A stretch of DNA of 57,452 nt from Krasilnikovozyma curviuscula (lineage: Eukaryota; Basidiomycota; Tremellomycetes; Cystofilobasidiales; Mrakiaceae), in NCBI GenBank assembly GCA_014825775.1, contig MVAQ01000135.1, positions 1-57,452 of the forward strand, written 5' to 3'. The notes beneath the pieces were generated by a model. That model was not told the origin of the DNA and did not search any database. It saw only the letters and a program-made list of their open reading frames with translations. Each line of letters starts with the position of its first letter. Position 1 is the first letter of the stretch. The position numbers were made by a program, and so were the translations under genes. Positions 35,883-45,774 of this stretch are shown here, piece after piece.

Positions 35883-36725
35883 ATGCCCTCTTTCAAGCCT
35901 CTCCTCCTCATCATCGGCTCAGGTCCTAACATAGGCGCTTCCACCTCCAAACACTTCCTGAAAAGTGGGTGGAGTGTCGCTCTCGCATCTCGCTCCCTCT
36001 CAGACTCTCCACCTTCTTATGAAGGTGCTGCCCATACTTTCAAGTTCGATGCCTCCAAACCTTCACAAGTAGAGGCGTTGTTTACAAGAGTGAAACGCGA
36101 GGTTGGACAATCACCTTCTGCTGTTCTCTACAATGGTATGTCATTGCAGAAACCAAAGTTTTTTGGTTTTCATTTGGCTCACGGTTTCAAATGGTGTCAA
36201 CAGTTTCTGGGCATTTGTCAATCCAGAACAACTCTCCAACCTCGTGGCCTGTAGATGAGTTCACCGGCGCCCTCGCCATCAACACACTCTCTTTCTACGC
36301 TGCTGCAAGGGAGGCTATCAAGGGTTTCGACACCCTTCCAGAAGACTTCCCAAAGACCATCCTGTATACTGGAAATGGGTTGATATCTGTTCCTGCCAGT
36401 TTCCCCCTCCTCGTTGGCGGATTGGGAAAGACTGCGTCGAGTTACTTCATCGAGGCCAGCGCTCCCTCTTTGGCGGAGAAGGGAGTAAAGTAAGCAAGAC
36501 AGAACTTTCTATCATATTTATAGAAGAGGATTCTGACCCATAAAGTCATCTCTCAGCATCTACTTCGTGGACGAGCGCAAAGTGGATGGTTCGTTTGCCT
36601 ACTCTGCCATCTCTGGCACAGGACACGCAGAATACTTCTACAAATTGGCGACGGATAAGAAGAACCACCCTTGGTTAGCTACTTTTGTGACCGGGAAGGG
36701 TTATGTTGATTTCTCGAAGAAGTAG
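35883..36725 (+). CDS. Short-chain dehydrogenase-like protein lacking the catalytic Tyr
   Basis: Exons 35883-36135, 36204-36489 and 36557-36725 give 235 residues, the usual SDR size. The Rossmann start PLLLIIGSGPNIGASTSKHF carries a G-x-G-x-x-I-G nucleotide-binding loop, and VALASRSLSD and FDASKPSQVEALF fit the next strands. AINTLSFYAAAREAI is the SDR helix. At the place of the Y-x-x-x-K motif the sequence reads LLVGGLGKTASSYFIEA. The Lys is present but the Tyr position is Gly. It ends TFVTGKGYVDFSKK. This is typical of an atypical fungal SDR subgroup. Substrate is unknown and reductase activity by the classical mechanism is doubtful. Confidence 0.75.
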
Positions 36726-38442
36726 ACAGACGTCAAAGCACAACTGGATGTATGGACGTTTGAGCTGTATGGACGTTTGAGCTGAAGTGTATTGACAGCT
36801 CGCAAGACGACTTTCTGTCTAAAATCTAAAGTTTGAAGATGATCCAGTATCATCAGTATAGATTTCAAATGCACTGTCTGCTCAACAAACATGGTTCTCC
36901 AGACGCGAACCAATCCTATGCTCTCATGCCAGCAATAACGCTGAACTGAAAAAACCGCTGTGGTGAAAGGAAAGGTTGTACTCTAATACGGGGGACAGTC
37001 TCAAAGAGTGCAGCAGAAAGAGTTTGACTGGTCAAAGGATCGGTTCAGAGAAGAAATGACAATGTGCCAGTAGGGTAGCCCTTGGCTCGAAGAGATTTTG
37101 ACAATTAAAGTGGATGCTCACATGAACTTTTGTGAATGACAGCTTCAAGCAGATATTCTTACTAAATCTGCTCGCTCTTTACATTCACAAGTCATTCTGG
37201 AACAGTTTGATCTGTTAATACTGGCGCAAATGGTAGAGCTTCGTGGAGTGAGTCCTATTCTATGTATGTTCCGGCCATTCCTTTGTTTTGATTTTATAGA
37301 TGCTTCTGATAGGACCCCTTCTCGGATGCTTTAGTAGAAGTACCCTCTCACCGAGGGGATAAAAGGAAAGTTCAATGTGAATTTTAGCTGAGTGGACCGC
37401 ATAGCCATCCACCACCACCTCGTTAAGTCCTTCAGCAGCTTCAATTCCTCTAGTCAAACTTCCGACCTTAAAGAGCTCTTACCTCGTACCACCCATGAAT
37501 TTTGAAATCATGATGTCTCTTCTATCTTCTCTTCACTGATTTCAATCCATCGTTCTTTCATTGGACTGGAATTGATTTGATCATAAGGCTGCCTAGTGTG
37601 GAAGTTCACCAATTGGGGTTGAACAGCACGTCTCTTTGCGTTGTTGATTCACCTTGTTCTTACTAGGAAGTTCAGAATGATTTAATTTTCTACTTTCTCA
37701 GCTGTTAAACAGGTATTCTTCCCGAGTATTGTTATCTCAAACAATCTCGCTGCGTATTTGGCTACCATATGGGTACAGTGGGGCTGGCGACAGAAGTCGG
37801 AAGATGTCACCTCAAATGTTGAAGTGAAACTCGGATATCTAATTTACTATCGGTAAAAGTACTTGTTGCAAGCATGGGCTACTATCACTCACTCTCCTGA
37901 ATTTTAATCTGGCTTTTCTTCCATCTATCCCGCTGAACGTTTGTTTTCGATTCATTTTTATCATTTCCCTGCAGAAGCTCCTACTGCAAAGTCTGTCTTC
38001 TGCTGCATCTTGGTTCCATATAACCTCCTGTTTTTGGGTTCCAGTAAGCGACACTTCCTCAATCTCAACTGCGATACAACGGTTGCAATCATCCTCTCTA
38101 GTGTTGGTTCGCGACCTTTGGGAGGCAAGCAACACTGCTTATAGTCTCTGCTAACTACCATCTTCTCTTCTTATAAGCTAAGAAGGTGACTGAATCCGAA
38201 GATGACAGTCTAGGTGGAGTCGAAGTCTTCCCAGACTGTGTGAATGTTCACGTTAGTGTAATTGACTAATTGACCACGTTCCTACCACTTCTTTATTTCA
38301 TAATTGTTTATCTTTTAAACCATTGTAATGAAGGTTGCTGTTTGACTCTTTCTGCGCTACCTCGCAAGATCTTTGCAAGAGGCAGTCTATCAAGGCTTGT
38401 GACCAAACATAGGGCGAGTCCAAAGGCTATTCATAGGCTTAA
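36726..38442. other. Gene-poor 1.7 kb with a retroelement fragment
   Basis: No intact gene recognised. A probable Ty1/copia fragment lies at about 37105-37260 (separate entry). The rest shows short frames only. A near-direct repeat TGTATGGACGTTTGAGCTG occurs twice in tandem at about 36747-36784, just past the SDR stop. Confidence 0.5.
37105..37260 (+). mobile_element. Probable Ty1/copia polyprotein C-terminal remnant
   Basis: One plus-strand frame shows QLQADILTKSARSLHSQVIL followed about 15 residues later by VELRGVS. This resembles the end of copia RNase H regions (…ADILTKAL… then …LRGSVE). An in-frame stop lies just before QLQADILTK, and no integrase, reverse transcriptase or clear LTR pair was found nearby. 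It is read as a short decayed fragment in a gene-poor interval. The assignment rests on two short motifs. Confidence 0.45.
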
Positions 38443-39049
38443 TTACCAAGTAGCTTTTCGAACACCTGGTAGCCATCCCCGTCGTGCCTCGAAGCGGAAT
38501 TGTTTCTGTTATCGAAAGGAGCAGTGAGGAGCAGTAAAAGCCGACGATAGAAATATCACCAACGACAGAGAAGGAAACAAAAGGCATCAGCACCCAAAAA
38601 CTTGATGGGGACCATGACGACTGCAAGACAAAAAGGAGAACTCACCCTGGACACTCTAAAAGCTCTGTAAACGCCCCGACTCCTGCCCGTTTTAATACAC
38701 ATACTAGCCGGCATCTTCTTCCCCGGTAGATCATGCAGCTTCAGCATTGCCTGAAACCGTATGCTCTGGGGTAGCGTCTGATTCTTCGTCACATAGAGGA
38801 GCGCTCGTCGCTGAAGTTCGGATTTGGCGTAGGCTTCACGAGATAGTCGGTTGCGGATTGAGGTAGCGAGATTGATTGCCCCTCCTATACGGGCTGTAAA
38901 AACGACATTTAGTGTTGAGAAAACAGATATGTTTTGTGTCAGCTATTGGGCATTCGATCGGTTTTCTGTTTCAACTTACAAACTGAAGTTGATGCTGAGA
39001 ACAATGTTGAGGACGAAGCAGCAAATGCTCGAGAAAGAGTAGGGAACAT
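38443..39049 (-). CDS. MRP2: Mitochondrial ribosomal protein uS14m
   Basis: Component of the mitochondrial small ribosomal subunit. Three exons give about 126 residues. The start MFPTLSRAFAASSSTLFSAS looks like a mitochondrial presequence. The core reads SIRNRLSREAYAKSELQRRA, LPQSIRFQAMLKLHDLPGKK and MCIKTGRSRGVYRAFRVSR. The last exon KQFRFEARRGWLPGVRKATW supplies the conserved S14 C-terminus (R-x-x-F-R-x-x-A-x-x-G-x-L-P-G-V-x-K-A-S/T-W). A very short 25-base alternative intron after RVSR gives the wrong ending and was rejected in favour of a longer one ending gataacag. The missing zinc Cys pairs are normal for the mitochondrial form. Confidence 0.92.
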
Positions 39050-39782
39050 TTTAAAGTGATAATGAGGTAATGAAGCTGGCGTGAAGGCTGAGGCGAGAGC
39101 TGAAGGGTAGTCTGTCTGGGAGAAAGTTGATTCGGAGAGGAGAATTAGAGAGCTCAGCTTCAACTGTTCGTTGTCCCACAGAACGACAGCTATATGTATT
39201 ACGGAAACACTATCATTATTCATAAAGCCAAAGGAAAGACTTACTGTGAGCGCTGGGGATGATTGTTCCTTACAAGCTACCAGACCGGGATGCGAAATTC
39301 GTTCTTCTTCCGTTGAGTGCTAAATTACCGTACAACGACGAAGTGATGGCTCAGTACAGGATAGGAGGATAATATCGATCAATTCTCACCTGAAGCTGTT
39401 CTGAATGGGAGTAGGTTTGTTATTGATGGGTGTGAAATGTCAACGACAATTGAAGCTCGCACCGAAAAAAAAAGGTTGAGGCAACCACCAACGACATTTT
39501 CACCCCATTTACAAAAGTTCCTACAATACACTAGGGTCTGAAATTAGTAAATTTAGTAAGTGGTGCCGTTACTCTTCGGTTTCTTCAAGCCTAATGTAAC
39601 GTTTTCCCGATCGTAGGTCCACTTCCTGTAGCCGGCTATTATCTGCAGCAAATCCTCAGCCTCCAGCTCATCATCCTGATCCTCGACACGGTCAAGATTG
39701 GACTTCTCATATCGTAACAAACATATTGATAGTGGTCTGTCGACCGACTGGTGTCACCTCAAGTCTGCAATTTCGCGGCGCA
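39050..39782. other. Divergent promoter, uS14m and RsfS-like genes
   Basis: Both flanking genes encode mitochondrial-translation proteins and are transcribed away from this spacer, so co-regulation is possible but only inferred. No motif was assigned. A short A-run lies at about 39464-39474. Confidence 0.45.
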
Positions 39783-41129
39783 ATGAAAGCCTTCGCCTTC
39801 ACAGCATACAATCTCTCAGCCTCTCAAAGATGCTGCATCTGTTCGTCAAGGTCACTATTGCTACCAACATCAGCATCTATACAGCCGTCGCCGTATCGTT
39901 CCTTCTCCTCCACAACGCCCACACTCAAACGTAAACAACGCCGCTTCTTCTTCAGGCCAGCGCCAACACGGGATCCGTTCAAAGCAGGTTGGGTGGACGA
40001 AGAAGAGTATACCTCGTCCACTTCATCGTCGATAGTACCAGATGTGGAGATCGACAATCACACAGGCGCCGAAGTCTCATCTTCCAACTCTTGGTTCGTC
40101 AAGCCTGATGTTGTTGGCGAAATGATCAAGAAGAGGGATCAATCGATCCAGGAGACTATTGATTCTGGTCTCTCTGTTGACGAAATTAACTCGGGTGTTA
40201 TTGTCAACGCCCAAGACTTCGACGAGGACCAATCCATGTCGACAAGCCTTCCAAAGTACATCGACCCACCGCGCCTTCTGAACCCCTACATTTCCAACCC
40301 GTCACTCATTTCCACTCTCCCACCTATATCCAACTCGTCCATCCCTTCATCCCTGCATCCTCTGCATGCCTTCCTGACACAACACCGCACCCTACTCCCA
40401 CACTCGATCACATTTATCAACACTTCCCACGTCGCTCCACGAACGATTCCTATTCCGAGTGAGAACGTGTTCAACGGTCCCAAGGCGAAGAAGAGGCCAG
40501 TTGATGCTGGGAAGGGACCAGGTGGGGGTGCGAGTGTCGGCGGTTGGTGGGAATGGGTTGTCATTGCTGAGGTCAACGGGAGAGGTGGGAGGGAAGTTGG
40601 GAGAGCTGAGGAAAGCGTACGACAATGGGTTGGTACTTCTTTCTTCGTATTTCTTGCCATGATAAAGCACTGCCCTTATTAACCAGTTTTTGTACCTCTT
40701 GATTGACTTTCGGGTTCGCTTTTTGTCTAGCTTCTGAACAACGCTTCTCCACCCGATCTCATGGTGCCACCGAAAGCGCCCAAACCACCTAAACACAGCA
40801 TCCCTTCCGAATGGTCCCTCCTCGACTGTGGCTCCGTGTGCATCCACATCTTTACGCCCGTCGCGAGGAAGAAGATTAATATTGACGGCGTGTGGAGCTT
40901 TGGTGTGGACAACGCCCCTCCCGTTGCCTCTTCGCCATTTGGGAATGAAAGCATGAGTGACAGGAAGGATGACGAGGTTGAGAAGGAGAAGGACTTTCCA
41001 CCACATTGGAAACTGCAACAGCAAACACGACGAGGCCTGCAAGAAGAAGATGACGAAGAGTTCATTTTCAAGAAAAGTGGCGCGTATGGACTGAGGTCTG
41101 GTAATGATGGGGGTTGGACCAGAAGATAA
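39783..41129 (+). CDS. Mitochondrial RsfS/Iojap-like ribosome-assembly factor
   Basis: Exons 39783-40628 and 40731-41129 give 414 residues. The N-terminus (MKAFAFTAYNLSASQRCCIC, then RSFSSTTPTLKRKQRR) is a probable mitochondrial presequence. After an acidic/Ser-rich stretch, the RsfS fold is recognisable: WEWVVIAEVNGRGGREVGRA, EESVRQWLLNN, and the hallmark block SEWSLLDCGSVCIHIFTPVA then RKKINIDGVWSFG. The latter matches the W-x-L-L-D-x-G-x-V-x-V-H-x-F-x-P-x-x-R-x-x-Y-x-L-E-x-L-W pattern. Relatives (RsfS, MALSU1, N-terminal part of ATP25) bind uL14 of the large ribosomal subunit. It lacks the long C-terminal part of ATP25. The extra ~90 C-terminal residues are charged. Confidence 0.8.
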
Positions 41130-41314
41130 CCACGATGGTTGACATATTGTGATCGGCCGTTCGGCGCTTTGCAACTACTCAATACACATGCAAGCCCTGA
41201 TCCATAGATTTTCGTTCTAGTAATCTAAGTGATCTTTCTGTGTGCTACCCTAACATAGCCAGAATACCAGTTCGTACCAACAGAACGCTAGCGCAGCTCC
41301 AACTTCCCCCCCTT

Positions 41315-42496
41315 CTAAAATTGGGCAATACTCTTTCCCAGCCTGTCTTTGATTGTTGAATCTGTTTTAAGTCCCATCCAGGGTGAAATACATTCGCCAT
41401 TATAAGAAGCAAGAGCAAAGGTGTGGTGAGCGCTCTGGGCAAATACCACAAAAGGAAGAACCATAGAACTTACAAGCATTGAGAATAGTCTGCTCATTGA
41501 TGACAATTTCACCAGCTGAGTCGGCTTTTGGACGGGATACTCTAGATGCGATGGCAAGTGAGTCGGTTTCGAGGATGATACTGAGCACGAAAAGCGAAAA
41601 ATGAATAGAAGAGAAACCGGTCAGACAAACAAAGGCAGAAAAACAAGAGATGTGGCAGAGAACTAAGTGATGAACGTTACTTACCCATCATCAATAGTCT
41701 CATCCATCGCCAACAGTACCAAATCCAAGTTGTCTAATACGCTTCTCTTCTCCACCTGGTTTCTGAGCAGCATGCCTACGGCATCAACGAGGCCGTTGAG
41801 CGCACTGAGGAGCATAAGTTCGTTCGACGATGTTGCGGGCGCGATGAGGTGGAAGGTGAAGTCGCCGGACGAAGTTGGCTTGGTGAGGACGAGCGTTGAA
41901 GGAGGGAGGAGGAGGATGTCGGCTTCGGAGTTCGAAGAGAACAACAAGGAGATGAGAAGCGGTCAGTTCGTTGTAAATATAAGATTAAGAACAAGAAGGG
42001 TGAGAGAGCAAGGGTACAGGGTCAGCCAGTCCATCGAAAACTCGAAAGAAAACGTCAGGCGACGTGCTGCTGGCGTCGAGCCGTTTCTTCCTTCCTTTCG
42101 ATGCAGTTAGACATCTTTCTCACCTTGGCCTTTCCCACACTTATCAAACACACTCTTCTCAAACTCTCTTTGCTCTTTCAAGGTTGCGTATGGGTTGGCA
42201 GGAGCGTCCGTTGAAGGGTAAGGTGGACTATAGTATTTTGAAATGATTCGTTCGCCTGATGAGTCGAGGAGGATGAGAGCATTGACGGTGTATAGGGATA
42301 AGTTCGACTAAAGAAAGAGTCGAGGGAGGACGGAGGATAGGGCAGGCGGTACAGAGGACATGGACAAGGGAAAAGCGAGGACGAGATGAGTCCAGCGAAA
42401 CGAACAAAGCCATGGTCAAAAGCAGCAGAGGGTCAGCAAGATTTCGCATCGTCTGCACTACCTTGTTACTGAATTTGAGATAGAAATTCTCACCAT
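41315..42496 (-). CDS. RET3: Coatomer subunit zeta
   Basis: Small longin-domain subunit of the COPI coat for Golgi-to-ER transport. The first exon contributes only ATG (42496-42494), immediately followed by gtgaga. The next exon begins SNLSLYTVNALILLDSSGER, then IISKYY and YATLKEQREFEKSVFDKCGK. Then comes ADILLLPPSTLVLTK, SSNELMLLSALNGLVDAVGM, LDNLDLVLLAMDETIDDG and the coatomer-zeta ending IILETDSLAIASRVSRPK, EQTILNAYSTIKDRLGKSIA, QF. About 200 residues, normal size. The motif order is complete, so the family is firm. The split start codon is inferred from the splice-site match and the canonical N-terminus. An alternative start inside the 185-base first intron is possible but would change the N-terminus. 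Confidence 0.9.
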
Positions 42497-43050
42497 CGTC
42501 AAACAGTAATAAAAATGGGGAAAAGGGGTGTGTCGAAGGTTAGGTCGACTGTAGAGCAACGAGCCGTCGAAGACCACAGACGAACCGCCACTGTCAATTC
42601 GAGGTGTGTTTTCATTCAGAGGGATAGTGAGTGCCTACTTTTCTTTTAAAACGGTTTCTAAGTAGGAAGTTCACTAACGTTTTCTTTTCCTGTCAGTTTT
42701 CCAAGTCTACCGAGGTTCTGCAAATTCTCTGATCAGAATTGTTCGTTGCTGTATAATTGAAGGTCTGTCTGTCCTCCTCAGTTTGAATAACAAAAGGGCT
42801 CTTTCATCTGACTAGAATTGATGGGATTTCAGCGTGAGAAGATAGCAAAGAGCGGTTTGTCTATCTGGTCTGGTGGTTAGTGGTGATTTCTGCCATTCAA
42901 AGCATCGGACTGTAAGCACAATGTCTTCGCAGATTCACTGTGGTCTCTTCTTGTTATTTTCTGCAAATTCATATTGATAAAAAAAATTCCCATTTCATCA
43001 ATTTATTTTGTTTACAAAAGTAGCGGCTTAGCATTCCCAAACCGCTATTA
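42497..43050. other. Divergent promoter, RET3 and TRM5
   Basis: A 29-codon plus-strand frame from an ATG at 42515 (MGKRGVSKVRSTVEQRAVED…) ends at a gtgtgt donor and could splice to 42698 for a 50-residue product. No homology is recognised and it is not called. Otherwise nothing is supported. Confidence 0.45.
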
Positions 43051-45252
43051 ATGAGCTATCGTCTCCCTCCATTTATAATCAACAGAATTGCGAATAGAAA
43101 TACTATAGTCCGCTCGGCCTTCCTCCATCAATCAGCAATGTCCATGTCCTCATCAACCTTGTCCTCCCAACCAAATTACCTTCCACCTACTCAGTCTCGA
43201 TTGACGCTCCCTCTGTTGCCAGATGGATCAGGAAAGATCGACAAATCAAAATGGAACAAGACGATCAATGTCTGGGCTGTCAAGTACATAGCTGACCCAC
43301 AGCAGTTGGGAAAAATTATGAGTGACAGGGCCCTTCAAAAGTGAGCAGAAAGCATTTCTTTGAAACTCTATCTTCTATTTCCCATCTCTAAAAAATTTAT
43401 TATTTGGTATACCAGGTTCAGGACAAATAAAAGCTCTCTGAGAACCTACGAAACAATTGAAAATGGGAAAGGAAAGCTCATCTTCCTAGACTACTCAGCA
43501 GATTGTAAGAAATAAAAAGTTCTGAACTACGCTTCTGATGGCAATTGACAAGGTTCTTCTCCTTCTTCTCATCGTTGATATTAGCTACACTTCCTGAAGA
43601 AGTGACGGCGTTTCTTAGCTCTACTTATCCATCCGCAACGCTAGAGAAACAAACCATGAATCTCAGTTATGACGACTGGAACTACGGTTTGTCTTCCTTC
43701 TCTTTTACCAGTTTCATTCGAGGTTTAATTGCTGATGGCGTTGTTGGAGATGTTTAGAGGAAATTCTGAAATCTATCTTGCCGGAATCAGAGTTCAAGGA
43801 GGTTCCAACATCGTTTACCCTCACGGGGCATCTGGCTCATTTCAACCTGCGGGAGGAGTTCTTGCCGTATAAGAAGATGATTGGGGAGATTCTTTTAACT
43901 GTACGCTCTTCTCAAAGCTTCCCTCTTAAACCCTCCCTTCGCGAGCTAAATCTTCGGCACATCGTTCACAGAAAGTTGCGTCCCTCAAAACAGTCGTCAA
44001 CAAAGTTTCGACTATCAATGCTCAATTCAGGTACTTCCCACTTGAGGTACTAGCGGGCGAGGACGACACTGTCGTCCGTACAACAGAGTCCAACTGTAGC
44101 TTCCAATTCGACTTCTCAAAAGTGTATTGGAACTCACGTCTGTCTTACGAACATGACCGTATTATATCCTTGATCATGACTGATCCGATGTCATCCGGTG
44201 CCGAGCCGGGTCAGGAAGAGAAGAGGGGCGAGGGCGTGGTATGCGATCCGTTTGCAGGAGTAGGCCCCTTTGTCGTGCCTGCCGCTAAGAAGGGAAGTGT
44301 CGTACTGGCGAATGATTTGAATCCGGAGAGCACCAAGTGGATGGAGGTAAACAGAAAAGCGAACAAGGTAACGTAACCTTTATGCCTTCCTTTAGGTTGA
44401 GACTGCTTTCTGACTCTGCGACTCAGGTCGAGCATCGGCTTCGAATCACCACTCTCGATGCACGACACTACATAAGGTCCTCAACTCTTGAAATATATAA
44501 CAACCCCTTTCCACAATCAGCATATGAAGCTCCTCTCTCTAACAACGCCCGCCGTCAAGTCGTCCTCCCTTCTTTCACCTCGACCTCGCCAGAGGCAAAG
44601 ACACCTGAACAACAAGCGTTGGAGGACGAGATTGTCTCTGTTGGCGAACAAATCCGCACACTCAAACTGAACAAAGAAGCTTTCGGTCCTCAGCTCGTCA
44701 CGCTCAAGTCTCTGAAGGCGAAACTCGCAACATTACCATCCTCGCCGGCGTCGACACCGATCGATAGGAGGTTCATCACGCACTACATCATGAACCTTCC
44801 CGACTCAGCAATTACATTCTTGGATTCCTACCGTGGATTGCTGACTCCGCTCATTGGTGTCGATGGGCTAACGAAGGAAAGTCTAGAGTGTAGGAGGCCG
44901 ATGGTGCACTGTTACTGCTTCACGAAATGCACCGACAGCCCTGAAAGTTCTGAGAGGGACATTCTCGAAGTACGTTGAAGTTTACTTGTTGATGCTGGTT
45001 ACGACTAACAAAGGCGCCCTCATCGATTCGACAGAGAGCATCCTATTATCTCGGCACCACTCTCTCCGCGACCTCCTCAGATTACAACCTCCATCTGGTC
45101 CGGTGTGTTGCACCAAATAAGGACATGTACTGCCTCAGCTTCAGGCTTCCTTCGGCGGTTGCATTTGGAGAGAGAACATGGGCTGAAGCGAGGAAGGTTG
45201 CAAGTGAAGAGGAGAAAACAGATGGGTATGGTTCCGACTGATCTTGCGCTAA
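43051..45252 (+). CDS. TRM5: tRNA (guanine-37-N1)-methyltransferase
   Basis: Methylates G37 next to the anticodon (m1G37), preventing +1 frameshifting, in cytosol and mitochondria. About nine exons give roughly 500 residues. The start MSYRLPPFIINRIANRNTIV may serve as a mitochondrial presequence, and a second Met lies near residue 30. Family segments are SRLTLPLLPDG, LTGHLAHFNLREEFLPYKKM, YWNSRLSYEHDRII, the SAM loop VCDPFAGVGPFVVPAAKKG, LANDLNPES and the catalytic-region motif HYIMNLPDSAITFLD. It ends ENRWVWFRLILR. A Lys/Glu-rich helical insertion of about 50 residues (EIVSVGEQIRTLKLNKEAFG) sits before HYIMNLP. All key motifs are present. Confidence 0.95.
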
Positions 45253-45774
45253 ACGTAAATAATGTAACAATGGCTCCTTACCAACTTTGACCGGAAATTT
45301 TGAGCAAAGATGCCATTCTAAGTCTGTGGTATTTCAGGAGGCCTTCACTGTACCTTGCTCTTTGCCCTCCCGCCACTGAACCACTCTTGAGCGCTCGAAC
45401 TTGGAGAGTTGTGATGATTTTCTCACCAACCATCGGACTGATTTGACCCACTGTTTCGCACAAAAGGAAAATATGCAATTTATTTATCGACCTGTTTAGA
45501 GTCCCGTACTGATTTGGGCGTGGATTAGATTGTCCGAAGTGGGTTTTGTGCACGGCGTGTCAGCGCTTCGGTCCTGAATTCAAACGCACCGGAAGCATGG
45601 ATTTGCTTAGCCCTTACCTGACTACATCTTGCTCGGATAGTGAATCTGTCTACTTCTTTTTCTGAGTGAGTTTAGGCTCTCTCAATGGCAATCGGCCAAC
45701 CTATTCTGACAGCTCGGCTCTCCTGTGGCTTCAGTAAGCACTTTCCCCTGGGTTGGAATTTTGAAGCAGCAGCC
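45253..45774. other. Intergenic, TRM5 3' end and Zn2Cys6 gene promoter
   Basis: Tandem plus-strand spacer with no recognised coding or repeat content. The right part should be the upstream region of the Zn2Cys6 factor. Confidence 0.5.

Noticed and set aside
38617..38641. 25-base 'intron' in uS14m (gtgagt…cttgcag)
   Set aside because: Too short for splicing and gives the wrong C-terminus; the longer intron restores the conserved S14 ending.
40392..41174. 260-codon minus-strand open frame opposite the RsfS-like gene
   Set aside because: It lies antisense to a recognised spliced gene and has no family motif; it looks like a by-product of the codon pattern on the other strand.
42515..42770. Possible two-exon mini-gene (MGKRGVSKV…) between RET3 and TRM5
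   Set aside because: Junctions fit (gtgtgt…gtcag) but the 50-residue product matches nothing known and the interval is a divergent promoter; left uncalled.
42860..42915. tRNA-like A-box (TGGTTAGTGGTG)
   Set aside because: No matching B-box (GGTTCGANNCC) or foldable acceptor stem within tRNA distance.
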